A stretch of 64,000 nucleotides of DNA, taken from DAOUKH01 sp965261455 (lineage in GTDB: Bacteria; Chloroflexota; Dehalococcoidia; SHYB01). Below the pieces are notes generated by a model. It saw nothing but the letters and a program-made list of their open reading frames with translations. It searched no databases and was not told the origin of the DNA. The stretch lies in contig OZ253453.1 in NCBI GenBank assembly GCA_965261455.1, forward strand, positions 3,472,001 through 3,536,000, given 5' to 3'. Position numbers and translations under genes: made by a program. Shown in pieces: positions 34,186-43,125 of this stretch; the stretch's first letter is position 1, and every line of letters starts with the position of its first letter.

Positions 34186-35883
34186 ATGCAGTACGACCTC
34201 GTGATCAAGAACGGCACCGTCGTCGATGGGACGGGACTGCCCAAGCAGCAGGCCGACGTGGCGATCAAGGATGGGCTGATCCAGCAGGTCGGCCGGATCA
34301 ACGCCCCGGCGAACGAGACTATCGACGCTGAAGGGCTGATCGTCTCCCCAGGCTTCATCGACCCGCACACGCACTACGACGGCCAGCTTACCTGGGACCC
34401 GCTGGCGCTTTCGTCGTCGTGGCACGGGGTTACCACGGTGGTGATGGGGAACTGCGGCTACACGCTCGCGCCCTGCCGCCCCAGTGACAAAGAGCACGAG
34501 TACATGAGCAAAACGTTTGCCAAGGTGGAGGGCATGTCGCTCTCCGCCCTCGAGGCGGGCGTCCCGTGGACGTGGGAGACGTACGCCGAGTACCTCGACA
34601 CCCTCGACGCGCGCCTCGGCGTCAACGCCGTCCCCTACATCGGCCACACCGCGGTCCGGCGCTACGTGATGGGCGAGGAGTGCTTCGAGCGCGAGGCCAA
34701 CGACGACGAGATCCAGCGCATGCGCATGGAAGTGGGCAAGGGGATGGCGGCGGGCGCCTGCGGCTTCTCTACGTCGCAAGCGTCAAGCCATGTTGGATAT
34801 TACGAGGAGCCGATCCCCAGCCGCCTCGCCACCGACCGCGAGATCGAGGAGCTCTGCGGGGCCGTCGGCGACGCCAATGCGGGCAACCTGATGGTCCTGT
34901 GCCGCAGCGCCATCGAGGGCATCAACGCCGACGACCGCAAGCTGCTCATCCGCCTCTCCGCCGACAACGGCCGCCCGGTGATCATCCAGGGCCGCCTGAT
35001 CCAGGAGGCCATCGATGCCGGCGCCGGCGTGTTCGGGCTGCTGCAGGCGAGGCCCTTCGACCGCATCTTCAATCTCAAGCACACCACTGTCCTCGACGGG
35101 CTGCTCACCTGGGGCACGGTGCTGCGTAAGCCCATGGACGAGCGTCTGCGCCTGCTCCGCGACCCCGAGACCCGGGCCGCCATGCGCCACGACGTGGACC
35201 ATCCCAATACCGACCGCAACAAGGGCGTCGTCCTGCCGGCCCCGCCGTGGGAGACGATCTTCGTCAACACGGTGAAGCTCGACAAGAACCGCGGCCTGGA
35301 AGGCAAGTCGGTGGTCGAGATCTCGAAAGAGACCGGCAAGCACATCGCCGACGTCATCATCGACCTGGCGCTGGAGGAAGACCTCGAAACGTTCTTCCGC
35401 TACTTCAAGGGCCGGACGGACGCCGAAGAAGAGAAGATGCTCCGTGACCTCCGGTCGCCGTACGCGGTCCTGGGCATCTCGGACGCAGGGGCGCACCTCG
35501 ACCGCGACGACGGGGCCTACTATGCTACCCACTTCCTGCAGGAATACGTCCGCGATAAGGGACTGTTCTCGCTGGAGGAGGCGGTCCGCATGTTGACGTT
35601 CGTGCCCGCGGCGGTGTGGAACATCTACGACCGCGGCATTCTGCGTCCCGGCTACGCCGCCGACGTGACAATCTTCGACGCCGCGAAGATCCGGCTCGTC
35701 TCCAAGGACATGTCGAACGACCTCCCCGGCGGCGACTACCGCTTCAGCGCGGTGCCCGACGGCGTGAACTACACCATCGTCAACGGCCAGGTCCTCATCA
35801 AGGACAGGGAGCACCAGGGCGCGTACCCCGGCAAGGTGATCCGCTCGAACAAGGTGAGCCGCCCCGCCATCGGCGTAAGCTAG
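34186..35883 (+). CDS. D-aminoacylase/N-acyl-D-amino-acid deacylase family amidohydrolase
   Basis: 565 residues from MQYDLVIKNGTVVDGTGLPK after AAGGGG. SPGFIDPHTHYDGQLTWDPL has the metal-binding H-x-H; GNCGYTLAPCRP is the family's Cys-containing segment, GISDAGAHLDRDDGAY holds the late catalytic Asp, and ILRPGYAADVTIFDAAKIRL closes the composite beta sandwich. Hydrolyses N-acyl-D-amino acids or cyclic amides. Immediately downstream of the peptide permeases, suggesting use of imported peptides or modified amino acids. Confidence 0.87.
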   Translation: MQYDLVIKNGTVVDGTGLPKQQADVAIKDGLIQQVGRINAPANETIDAEGLIVSPGFIDPHTHYDGQLTWDPLALSSSWHGVTTVVMGNCGYTLAPCRPSDKEHEYMSKTFAKVEGMSLSALEAGVPWTWETYAEYLDTLDARLGVNAVPYIGHTAVRRYVMGEECFEREANDDEIQRMRMEVGKGMAAGACGFSTSQASSHVGYYEEPIPSRLATDREIEELCGAVGDANAGNLMVLCRSAIEGINADDRKLLIRLSADNGRPVIIQGRLIQEAIDAGAGVFGLLQARPFDRIFNLKHTTVLDGLLTWGTVLRKPMDERLRLLRDPETRAAMRHDVDHPNTDRNKGVVLPAPPWETIFVNTVKLDKNRGLEGKSVVEISKETGKHIADVIIDLALEEDLETFFRYFKGRTDAEEEKMLRDLRSPYAVLGISDAGAHLDRDDGAYYATHFLQEYVRDKGLFSLEEAVRMLTFVPAAVWNIYDRGILRPGYAADVTIFDAAKIRLVSKDMSNDLPGGDYRFSAVPDGVNYTIVNGQVLIKDREHQGAYPGKVIRSNKVSRPAIGVS

Positions 35884-35942
35884 CGCGGGGACTTTTCCCG
35901 CTCACGACGGCGGCGCCCCTGTTCTGGGGCGCCGCGCCTTAA

Positions 35943-36008
35943 GCCTCTCCCCCTCTGGGGGAGACTTAGAGAGGGCGCGCGCCGCGTGCGCGCGCCCTTA
36001 GGGCGCCG
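35943..36008 (+). repeat. Dispersed palindromic repeat, full two-hairpin copy
   Basis: CTCTCCCCCTCTGGGGGAGA followed by CTTAGAGAGGGC and a GC hairpin AGGGCGCGCGC / GCGCGCGCCCT around CGCGT. Matches 19611-19697 in reverse complement. The rest of the 35884-36187 gap holds the ku leader. Confidence 0.78.
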
Positions 36009-36089
36009 CCTCCCTCCGAAACCCGCCAACCCTGTCGAGGTCTGCCACTCCCGTAGCCTGGTTCTCCTAAGGAGAAAAACCTCGTAGCG

Positions 36090-36095
36090 TATACT
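36090..36095 (+). promoter_or_regulatory. TATACT -10-like box upstream of ku
   Basis: TATACT in AGCGTATACTTGAAG, 93 bases before the ku ATG at 36188. The preceding CTCCTAAGGAG is a small inverted repeat. No clear -35 box. Confidence 0.35.
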
Positions 36096-36187
36096 TGAAG
36101 AAGGAGCGTCGCGGGCCCGGAGGCAGGCTCGCGGCCCCCGATTCCGGCGCGTCCGACGGGCGCGCCCGTGCGAGCAGAGGTGAGGCA

Positions 36188-37018
36188 ATGCCGCTACGCG
36201 CCGTCTGGAAGGGCGCCATCAGCTTCGGCATGGTGGTCATCCCCGTAAAGCTCTACCCCGCGACCGAACATCGCGACATCCGCTTCGTCAACCTTCACAA
36301 GGACACCCATACCCGCATCCGCATGAAGCGCTGGTCGCCCCACCACGACGTCGAGGTCGGCATGGAAGACCTCGTCAAGGGCTACGAGTACGGCAAGGAC
36401 CAGTACGTCATCCTCGAGGAGTCTGACTTCGACGACCTCCCCGTGCCTTCCAAGCATTCCCTCGACATCATCAAGTTCGTCGACATCAAGACCATCGACC
36501 CCATCTTCTTCGAGCGCACCTACGTCCTCGAACCGGAGGAGCTGGGCCGCAAGCCGTACGCTCTCCTCCGCCGGGTCATGGAATCGACGGGCCGCATCGC
36601 CGTGGGCAAGCTCTCCCTCCGTCAGAAAGAGCACCTCGTCACCCTCCGCCCCTACCAGAACGGCCTTGCCGTCGCCACCATGTTCTACGCCGACGAGATC
36701 CGCCCCACCGCGGAGATCTTCGACGAAGACGGCGCCGAGGTCTCCGACGCCGAGATCCAGATGGCGTCCATGCTCGTCGATCAGCTCACCGGCGAGTTTG
36801 ATCCCGAGGCCCACGAGGACGAGTACCGCGCCGCCCTCATGCAAGTGATCGAGAACAGGCTCGGCCAGGGAGGCCCCGTCGCCGCGGCCCCCGAGGCGCC
36901 CAAGACGACGGTGCTCGACCTGATGGAAGCCCTGAAGGCGTCGCTCGCCGGCGCCGAATCCGAGCCCGCGCCGGCCCCGGCCGCCAAGAGCCCCGTCAAG
37001 GCGCGCAAGGCGGTCTAG
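36188..37018 (+). CDS. ku: Ku DNA-end-binding protein (bacterial NHEJ)
   Basis: 276 residues from an ATG after AGGTGAGG. MPLRAVWKGAISFGMVVIPV, VKGYEYGKDQYVILEESDF and YVLEPEELGRKPYALLRRVM are the conserved Ku core; the C-terminal tail, rich in Pro/Ala/Lys, is the basic extension that binds DNA and ligase. Forms a homodimer on double-strand ends and recruits LigD. No ligD or primase gene is in this window. Convergently overlaps bioD by four bases. Confidence 0.94.
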   Translation: MPLRAVWKGAISFGMVVIPVKLYPATEHRDIRFVNLHKDTHTRIRMKRWSPHHDVEVGMEDLVKGYEYGKDQYVILEESDFDDLPVPSKHSLDIIKFVDIKTIDPIFFERTYVLEPEELGRKPYALLRRVMESTGRIAVGKLSLRQKEHLVTLRPYQNGLAVATMFYADEIRPTAEIFDEDGAEVSDAEIQMASMLVDQLTGEFDPEAHEDEYRAALMQVIENRLGQGGPVAAAPEAPKTTVLDLMEALKASLAGAESEPAPAPAAKSPVKARKAV

Positions 37019-37701
37019 CCGCCCCCGAGCCACGCTGGCGGCTCGCCCTCGATGCGCACCGCGAGCCGCTCCGGTCTCGCGAGATCGCCCTCTGCCGCGT
37101 GCGGCAGCACGATCAGCGGGACTTCGGCGTACCGCTCGCGGAAGAAGCGCAGGTTCTCCTGCTCGACCACCTCCGGCTCCGGCGATACGCCGCTGCAAAT
37201 CAGCGCGTCGACCGCGAGACCACGGCGGGACGCCGCCTCCATGGTGAGCGCGGTATGGTTTAACGTCCCCAGGCCGGGCCGGACCACGATGGCGAGCCGT
37301 GCGCCCAGCCGCGCCGCGAGGTCGGCGAAGTCGCGCTCGTCGTCCAGCGGGACGAGCAGCCCGCCCGATCCCTCGACCAGCGTGAGGTCATGCGCCGCCG
37401 CGACTTCCTCGCACCGGCGGGCCAGCCCCTCGAAGTCCACCCGCCGCCCCGCCCGCCGCGCCGCGATCGAGGGCGCCAACGGCTCGGGGAACGCCAGTAC
37501 CGTCTCGATTGCCGCGTCCACGCCTGCCAGCGCGGCGCGGTAGAAGGCCTCGTCGCCATCGACCTTGGGGTCTGTGCCGGTCTGCGCCGCCTTGATCAGC
37601 GCGACGCTGCCCGCGCGCGACGCCCGCCACGCCAGCCACGCCGCCGCCACCGTCTTCCCCACGCCGGTGTCGGTCCCGGTGACCAGGACGACCTCACCCA
37701 C
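37015..37701 (-). CDS. bioD: ATP-dependent dethiobiotin synthetase
   Basis: 228 residues. MGEVVLVTGTDTGVGKTVAA is the P-loop with the BioD-specific TGTDTGVGKT, LIKAAQTGTDP the substrate Lys, and LVEGSGGLLVPLDD the carboxylate/Mg site. Closes the ureido ring of dethiobiotin. Last gene of the minus-strand operon bioB-bioA-bioF-bioD, overlapping bioF by eight bases. Confidence 0.94.
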   Translation of the reverse strand: MGEVVLVTGTDTGVGKTVAAAWLAWRASRAGSVALIKAAQTGTDPKVDGDEAFYRAALAGVDAAIETVLAFPEPLAPSIAARRAGRRVDFEGLARRCEEVAAAHDLTLVEGSGGLLVPLDDERDFADLAARLGARLAIVVRPGLGTLNHTALTMEAASRRGLAVDALICSGVSPEPEVVEQENLRFFRERYAEVPLIVLPHAAEGDLARPERLAVRIEGEPPAWLGGG

Positions 37702-38878
37702 GCGGCGCCTCCCACCCCTCCAACGCCGCGACGACCTGCCGGATGTGACCCGCGTCGTGGGCGGCGGTGACGCCGAATCGGATACGCGAAGCCCCTCGCG
37801 GCGTCGCCGGTGGACGCACCGCCCGTGCCAGGATTCCCCGCTCCCGCAAATGCGCCTCGGCGGCGAGCGCCGCCGCCGGCTTCCCCAAGATCAGCGGCAC
37901 GATCTGCGACGCCGAGGTCGAGGGCGGATAGCCCAGGTCCGTCAGTCCCACCCGCAGCGCCTCGCTCAGACCCAGGGCGCGCTCCGCGAGCTCCGGCTCG
38001 GCGCGGGCGATGTCGAGCGCGGCCGACGCCGCGGCAACGGCGGACGGCGGGAGCGCCGTGTCGAAGATGAACGTCCGCGCCCGGTTGATTAGATAGTCGA
38101 TCAGGGCCGCGTCGCCGGCGGCGACGCCCCCAATCGAGCCCAGCGCCTTCGACAGCGTGCCCACCACGACGGCGCCCGGGCCCGCGCCGTGGGCCGCGAG
38201 GAGACCCCCGCCGAAGACGCCGACCGCGTGCGCCTCGTCCACAACCAGGAGTGCCTCGTGACGCAGCGCCGTGTCGCTCAACGCCTCCAGCGGCGCGAGG
38301 TCGCCGTCCATGCTGAATAGGCTCTCCGTCGCCACCAGACGGCGCCGCGCCGGCGTCCTGCGAAGCAGATCGTCCAGCCGTTCGGCGTCGTTGTGCGGAT
38401 AGGAGACCGCCGCCGCACCCGAGAGCTTGGCCCCGTCGATGATCGAGGCGTGGGCCCGTTCGTCGTAGAAGACAACGTCGCCGCCGCCGGCGAGCGCCCC
38501 GATCACGCCGAGGTTCGCCATGTAGCCGGAGCTGAACAGCAGCGCAGCCGTCTGCCCCGTCCACGCCGCCAGCCGTTCCTCCAGCGCCTCGTGCGCCGGC
38601 GTCGAACCATGCAGCAGGCGCGCGGATCTGGCCCCCGTGCCGTACCGCGAGGCGGCGGCGTTCGCCGCGTCGATGACCTCCGGCCGCGACGCCAGTCCTA
38701 GGTAGTCGTTCGAGGTGAAGGCGACGTACTCGCGCCCGCCGAGCGTGGCGTGGACTTCCCCCCGGCGCTCCGGCGTGACCACCGACCGGCGTAGGCCAAG
38801 CCGTCCGAGGCGGACGCGCTCCGCGCGAAGGAAGTCAGCCCACGCCGGGGGCAGACCGCGCGGCGTCGTCGAGTCCAT
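37694..38878 (-). CDS. bioF: 8-amino-7-oxononanoate synthase
   Basis: 394 residues from MDSTTPRGLPPAWADFLRAE; an upstream ATG at 38911 is the alternative. FTSNDYLGLASRPEV, GTGARSARLLHGSTPAHEAL, VVDEAHAVGVFGG and the PLP lysine in VVVGTLSKALGSIGG are textbook alpha-oxoamine synthase motifs. Condenses pimeloyl-ACP/CoA with alanine. Its start lies within the 3' end of bioA (44-base overlap), so translation is likely coupled. Confidence 0.94.
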   Translation of the reverse strand: MDSTTPRGLPPAWADFLRAERVRLGRLGLRRSVVTPERRGEVHATLGGREYVAFTSNDYLGLASRPEVIDAANAAASRYGTGARSARLLHGSTPAHEALEERLAAWTGQTAALLFSSGYMANLGVIGALAGGGDVVFYDERAHASIIDGAKLSGAAAVSYPHNDAERLDDLLRRTPARRRLVATESLFSMDGDLAPLEALSDTALRHEALLVVDEAHAVGVFGGGLLAAHGAGPGAVVVGTLSKALGSIGGVAAGDAALIDYLINRARTFIFDTALPPSAVAAASAALDIARAEPELAERALGLSEALRVGLTDLGYPPSTSASQIVPLILGKPAAALAAEAHLRERGILARAVRPPATPRGASRIRFGVTAAHDAGHIRQVVAALEGWEAPRG

Positions 38879-40181
38879 ACCGCACCGCCTCGCAGATTTG
38901 CTCAAGCTCACGCTCCTCGATCGAGAGCGGCGGCATCACCACGATCGTCTCACCCAGCGGCCGGACGAAGACTCCGCGGTCACGCGCACCCAGGCACGCC
39001 GACCACGCCGCCGGCGCCGACGAGACCTCGATCCCCGTCATCAGTCCCTGTTGGCGGACCTCCGCCACCAGCGGATGCCCCGCGATCATCTCGTGCAGCA
39101 TCTCGCTCAACGCCGCCGACCGCCGGCCCACCCGCTCCAGCACCGGCTCGGACTCGAAGATGTCCAGGCTCGCCACCGCCGCCGCGCACGCGATCGGATT
39201 GCCGCCGTAGGTGTGCCCATGATAGAGCGTCTTGCCGTAGTCTTCGTCATCATAGAAGGCGTCGTACACTCGGTCCGCCGCCGCCGTCGCCGAAAGCGGC
39301 AGGTAGCCCCCGCTCAGGCCCTTCCCCAGCGCCATGATGTCCGGGGTCACGCCTTCCAGGTCGCAGGCGAACATCGCCCCCGTCTTCCCGAAGCCCGTGG
39401 CCACTTCATCGGCGATGAGCAGCACGTCGTGGCGGCGGCACAGGTCGGCGACGTAGCGCAGATGCCCCTCCGGCGCGACGATGATCCCCCCCGCGCCCTG
39501 CACCCGGGGCTCGACGACCACCGCCGCGATCTCCTCGCCGCGCGCATCGAGCAGCGTCTCCAGCGACTCGGCGCAGGCCAGGGTGCAGCCCTCCGGCGGC
39601 GCGCAGCGGCCGCACCGCAGCGCGTAGGGGTTGGCGAACCGCAGCGGCTCGAACATCGCCGCCTCGTAGGGTTTGCGGAACGGCCCGTCGCCGCCCAGCG
39701 ACGCCGCTCCCAGTGTGTCGCCGTGGTACGCCATGTCCATCGCGACCAGGCGGTTCCGCTCGGGCCGGCCCACGTTCACCCAATACTGGAGCGCCATCTT
39801 CAGCGCCGCCTCGACCGCGCTCGCGCCGTCGGAGCTGTAGAAGAAGTGCGCTAGTCCTTCAGGGACGTGCCCCGCGAGACGCTCGGTGAGCTCCAACGCC
39901 GGCGCGTGGCCGATGCCCAGCAGCGTGCTGTGCTGCAGACGTTCCGCCTGCCGGGTGATCGCCTCAACAATATGCGGATGGCTGTGGCCGTGGACGATGG
40001 CCCACAGCGACGCCACCCCGTCGATATACTCCCGCCCCTCGGTGTCGATGAGGCGGTTCCCCTCGGCCCGTTCGACAACCAACTGCGGCTCGCGGTCGAA
40101 GCGGGCCATCGGGGTGAAGGAGTTCCACACACTCGCCGGGCGCTCTTCCCCTTCGTCATTCCCGCGTAAGCGGGAATCCAT
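38835..40181 (-). CDS. bioA: Adenosylmethionine-8-amino-7-oxononanoate aminotransferase
   Basis: About 448 residues. VWNSFTPMARFDREPQLVVE is the BioA opening, with DGVASLWAIVHGHSHPHI, FFYSSDGASAVEAALKMA, MDMAYHGDTLGAASLGG and the PLP lysine in PDIMALGKGLSGGYLPL. The assigned ATG at 40181 lies inside a palindromic repeat, encoding an N-terminal MDSRLRGNDEGEERPAS leader not seen in the family; the GTG of VWNSF is a possible alternative. Transfers an amino group from SAM to KAPA. Confidence 0.92.
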   Translation of the reverse strand: MDSRLRGNDEGEERPASVWNSFTPMARFDREPQLVVERAEGNRLIDTEGREYIDGVASLWAIVHGHSHPHIVEAITRQAERLQHSTLLGIGHAPALELTERLAGHVPEGLAHFFYSSDGASAVEAALKMALQYWVNVGRPERNRLVAMDMAYHGDTLGAASLGGDGPFRKPYEAAMFEPLRFANPYALRCGRCAPPEGCTLACAESLETLLDARGEEIAAVVVEPRVQGAGGIIVAPEGHLRYVADLCRRHDVLLIADEVATGFGKTGAMFACDLEGVTPDIMALGKGLSGGYLPLSATAAADRVYDAFYDDEDYGKTLYHGHTYGGNPIACAAAVASLDIFESEPVLERVGRRSAALSEMLHEMIAGHPLVAEVRQQGLMTGIEVSSAPAAWSACLGARDRGVFVRPLGETIVVMPPLSIEERELEQICEAVRYGLDDAARSAPGVG

Positions 40182-40182
40182 C
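40161..40182. repeat. ATTCCCGC-type palindrome between bioB and bioA
   Basis: CATTCCCGCGTAAGCGGGAA and flanks form a perfect hairpin (ATTCCCGC / GCGGGAAT, loop GTAA). This is a common class of bacterial intergenic repeat. Here it supplies the apparent bioA start codon. Confidence 0.7.
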
Positions 40183-40204
40183 CCCTGCCCCCGGCGGCGC
40201 TCCG

Positions 40205-41197
40205 TCACTCTTCTTCGACCTCGAACCCCATGTCCTCGAGCATCTGTAGGGCGTCCTTCGTGCTCTGCCCCGGCGTCGTCAGATAGCCCTCGACGAAGAT
40301 CGAGTTCGCCGCGTAGAGCGCCAGCGGCTGCAACGAGCGCAGGTGCAGCTCGCGCCCGCCGGCCACGCGGATCTCTCGGTGCGGGTGCAGTAGACGCGCC
40401 AGACACAGGATGCGTAGACAGTGGTGCGGCGTGAGCCGCCACGTCCCCTCCAACGGCGTCCCATCGATAGGGTGAAGAAAGTTGATCGGTATCGACTGCG
40501 GGTCCAGATCCCGGAGCGCCAGCAGGACGTCGATTACGTCGTCGTCCGTCTCGCCCATGCCGAAGATCGCCCCGCTGCACAGATTTAGCCCCGCCGCCCG
40601 CGCCGCCTCCAGCGTCTTCACCCGGTCCTCGTAGCCGTGACTGGTGACGATGCTCGGCGTGAACCGCTCGCTGGTGTTGAGATTGTGGTTGAGTTGATCG
40701 ACGCCGGCTTCCTTCAACGCCCGCGCCTTCTCCTCGTCGAGCAGCCCCACGCAGGCGCAGATCTTGATGTCGACCGCCTCGCGGATGCTCCGCGTCGCCG
40801 CGCTCAGGTACTCGACCTCGCGCCACGACGCCCCACGCCCGCTCGTCACGATGCAGAACCGCTTCGCCCGCGACTGCTTGGCCGCCCGCGCCTCTTCGAG
40901 CAGCCGCGCCTGGCTTACCATCGGATACTTCTCAATCGCCGCCGTCGAGACCCGCGACTGCGAACAATACCCGCAGTCCTCCGGGCACAGCCCGCTCTTC
41001 GCGTTCATTAATACGTGGAGGTGCACCTTGACGCCGCAGAAGTGCCGACGCACCCGGTACGTCTCCGCCACCAGTCCCAGCACGTCCGCATCCGCCGCCC
41101 CCAGCACCGCGGCGCACTCCCCGCGAGTCAACGCCTCCCCCGCGATCGCCTTATCGGCAAGCGCCGCGAAGCTCGTGGTCTGGGGCGTGGTTGTCAT
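40205..41197 (-). CDS. bioB: Biotin synthase
   Basis: 330 residues. The radical-SAM Cys triad is in GLCPEDCGYCSQSRVSTAAI, with KIC-ACVGLLDEE, DQLNHNLNTSERF, ICSGAIFGMGETDDD-like LCSGAIFGMGETDDD and NFLHPIDGTPLEG. It inserts sulfur into dethiobiotin using the sacrificial [2Fe-2S] cluster. First gene of the bio operon. Confidence 0.95.
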   Translation of the reverse strand: MTTTPQTTSFAALADKAIAGEALTRGECAAVLGAADADVLGLVAETYRVRRHFCGVKVHLHVLMNAKSGLCPEDCGYCSQSRVSTAAIEKYPMVSQARLLEEARAAKQSRAKRFCIVTSGRGASWREVEYLSAATRSIREAVDIKICACVGLLDEEKARALKEAGVDQLNHNLNTSERFTPSIVTSHGYEDRVKTLEAARAAGLNLCSGAIFGMGETDDDVIDVLLALRDLDPQSIPINFLHPIDGTPLEGTWRLTPHHCLRILCLARLLHPHREIRVAGGRELHLRSLQPLALYAANSIFVEGYLTTPGQSTKDALQMLEDMGFEVEEE

Positions 41198-41256
41198 GGG
41201 TTCAGGCGGCCAGTTTGAGAGTCGCTACGGGAGCGGTCGCGGGCGACCGCGACTAC

Positions 41257-41262
41257 AGTATA
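41257..41262 (-). promoter_or_regulatory. TATACT -10-like box upstream of bioB
   Basis: TATACT on the minus strand, about 60 bases before the bioB ATG at 41197. Likely promoter of the bio operon. No BirA-like long palindrome is seen near it. Confidence 0.4.
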
Positions 41263-41277
41263 GGCGCTCGGACTAGG

Positions 41278-41454
41278 TTAGCCTTCCTTGAGCGTGGGCA
41301 TCCGAAGACCCACCGTCCCACACGAGTAACCAGGCCCTAGAACGGTATTATTGCGCTGGGTCACCCAGCGCCTTGCGTAAGGAAGTCTAGGTCTCCGCCC
41401 ACTCCCCTCTTGCGCAATAGTCCAAGCAGACCCATGCTTCCCTTTGACTACCAT
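41278..41454 (-). CDS. Small hypothetical protein, possible domain fragment
   Basis: 58 residues, MVVKGKHGSAWTIAQEGSGR ending YSCGTVGLRMPTLKEG. The ATG follows AAAGGAGG, a near-perfect but closely spaced ribosome site. The C-terminal pattern (Y-A-R-R...G-x-V-G-L-R) faintly recalls the end of formylglycine-generating-enzyme/sulfatase-modifying domains. It could be a truncated remnant. It is divergent from the arylsulfotransferase-like gene. Confidence 0.4.
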   Translation of the reverse strand: MVVKGKHGSAWTIAQEGSGRRPRLPYARRWVTQRNNTVLGPGYSCGTVGLRMPTLKEG

Positions 41455-41529
41455 CGTCCTCCTTTCTCGAGCTTGTTGCTTGGTCACTAGGGGTGACGCG
41501 GTCGTCTCCCTTCCTCCCGAAGGCGCGCC

Positions 41530-42630
41530 GTGACCCTCATCGATCAGCAGACCCGCCGCCGGATCATGCGGACTGGGCTCACGGCCCTGGGCCGGCAGCG
41601 CGCCTGCCCCGGCCACGTGCTCTACACGCCTATGAGCGGCGATGGGGATGTCTACCTGATCGACCTTGAGGGTGAAGTAGCCCACCGCTGGGACCTGCCG
41701 CACCCGCCAGGCCCCTACGGCTACCTTCTGCCCAACGGCAACCTGTTCTATCTCGCCCGAGTGCGGGACGAGTCGTGGGACCGCTTTCCCGCGTGGAACC
41801 GGTTCAAGGGCGGCCTTATCCAGGAGATCGATTGGGGCGGCAAAGTGGTCTGGGAACACCGTGACCCGGACCACCATCACGACGCCCGTCGCACGACGTC
41901 GGGAGGGGCCCTCTACCTAGCCCTGGAGCGAGTTCCCGCCGACTTGGCGGCCAGGGTCCGGGGCGGCGTCCCCGGTAGCGGTGGGGACGGCATGTGGGCC
42001 GACCGCATCCTTGAGGTCGATGCCGCGGGGAGACAGGTCTGGGAGTGGAGCGCCTACCGTCACCTCGACGTTGAGACCGACGTGCTCCCCCACAACGTCG
42101 ACCGGACCGAATGGAGCCACGCCAACACCGTCGTTCCCCTGGACGGCGACCGAGTGATGGTGAGTCTTCGCCACATCTCCACCGTGGCTATCATCGACAA
42201 GAGCAGCGGCGACATCGTCTGGAAACTGGGTCCCGAGGTGCTCTCTCATCAGCACGATCCGAGCATGCTGCCCAACGGCAACATCTTGGTCTTCGACAAC
42301 GGGGCGCTTAGGCAGCGGGTCCATCGGCCCTACTCCCGGGTCATCGAAATCGAGCCGGCGACGAAGGAGGTGGTGTGGGAGTACGTGGACTCGCCTACCT
42401 ACAATTTCTTCAGCCACGCCATCTCGGGGGCGCGACGGCTGGTCAACGGCAACACGCTGATCACCGAGGGCAACTTCGGGCGGATATTCCAGGTCACGAG
42501 CGAAGGCGAGGTGGTCTGGGAATACATCAGCCCGCACTTCCCGAGCGGCTTCGGCAACGTGCCCGAGAACATGGTCTTCCGGGCGACCCACTACCCGCCG
42601 GGCTCGATACCGGCCCTGCCGCGAGGCTGA
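41530..42630 (+). CDS. Arylsulfotransferase (ASST)-like beta-propeller protein
   Basis: 366 residues from a GTG. Repeated propeller blades with VYLIDLEGEVAHRWDLPHPP, ILEVDAAGRQVWEWSAYRHL, SSGDIVWKLGPEVLSHQHDP and VIEIEPATKEVVWEYVDSPT, and paired DPDHHHDA and LPHNVDRTEWSHANTV histidine segments matching the ASST family, in which an active-site His carries the sulfate. Not visibly exported: no signal peptide. Sulfate transfer between phenols is the known family reaction; actual activity here is inferred. Confidence 0.75.
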   Translation: MTLIDQQTRRRIMRTGLTALGRQRACPGHVLYTPMSGDGDVYLIDLEGEVAHRWDLPHPPGPYGYLLPNGNLFYLARVRDESWDRFPAWNRFKGGLIQEIDWGGKVVWEHRDPDHHHDARRTTSGGALYLALERVPADLAARVRGGVPGSGGDGMWADRILEVDAAGRQVWEWSAYRHLDVETDVLPHNVDRTEWSHANTVVPLDGDRVMVSLRHISTVAIIDKSSGDIVWKLGPEVLSHQHDPSMLPNGNILVFDNGALRQRVHRPYSRVIEIEPATKEVVWEYVDSPTYNFFSHAISGARRLVNGNTLITEGNFGRIFQVTSEGEVVWEYISPHFPSGFGNVPENMVFRATHYPPGSIPALPRG

Positions 42631-42633
42631 CGG

Positions 42634-42999
42634 CTACGGGTGATGGACGATCTCGATGCGATGGCCGTCGGGGTCGTAGATGATCAGCGAGTCTGAGCCA
42701 TCGTAGTCGCGCTTGCGGGGCTCGCCGTCGATGTCGACATCCGTGGCCCGAAGGACCCGGAGAGCCTCGTCGAAGTCGCCGACCTCAAGGGCGAAGTGGC
42801 GTTTCGACTTGACCCTTGGCTCGGACAGTACGGTGACATGAAGCTGCTGGCCGTTCCCGAGCTCGAACCACGCGCCGTCGTCGCGAATCTCGGGACGGGG
42901 AAGCTCGCGGAGACCCAGCACGCCGCCGTAGAAGCGGCAGGCCCGCTCCAGGTCGTCCACGTAAATGGCGACATGGTGGTAGCCCTGAACGTCGATCAT
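42634..42999 (-). CDS. VOC family protein (glyoxalase/dioxygenase fold)
   Basis: 121 residues, MIDVQGYHHVAIYVDDLERA, CRFYGGVLGLRELPRP, FALEVGDFDEALRVLR and YDPDGHRIEIVHH. Two beta-alpha-beta-beta-beta modules with His/Glu metal positions (HHVAI, IEIVH). Could be a lyase, isomerase or resistance protein. ATG at 42999 follows AGAAGGGG. Confidence 0.87.
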   Translation of the reverse strand: MIDVQGYHHVAIYVDDLERACRFYGGVLGLRELPRPEIRDDGAWFELGNGQQLHVTVLSEPRVKSKRHFALEVGDFDEALRVLRATDVDIDGEPRKRDYDGSDSLIIYDPDGHRIEIVHHP

Positions 43000-43125
43000 G
43001 ACCGTCCCCTTCTGCAGTCGGTTCCATTCTAGTCGGGCGGCGCAAATGGCGGCGCGCCAGCGCCTGGGGCGATTTTGTGCGAATGACCTAAAGAGCCCGA
43101 CGCCAAACACGCCCCGCCCGCGCTG

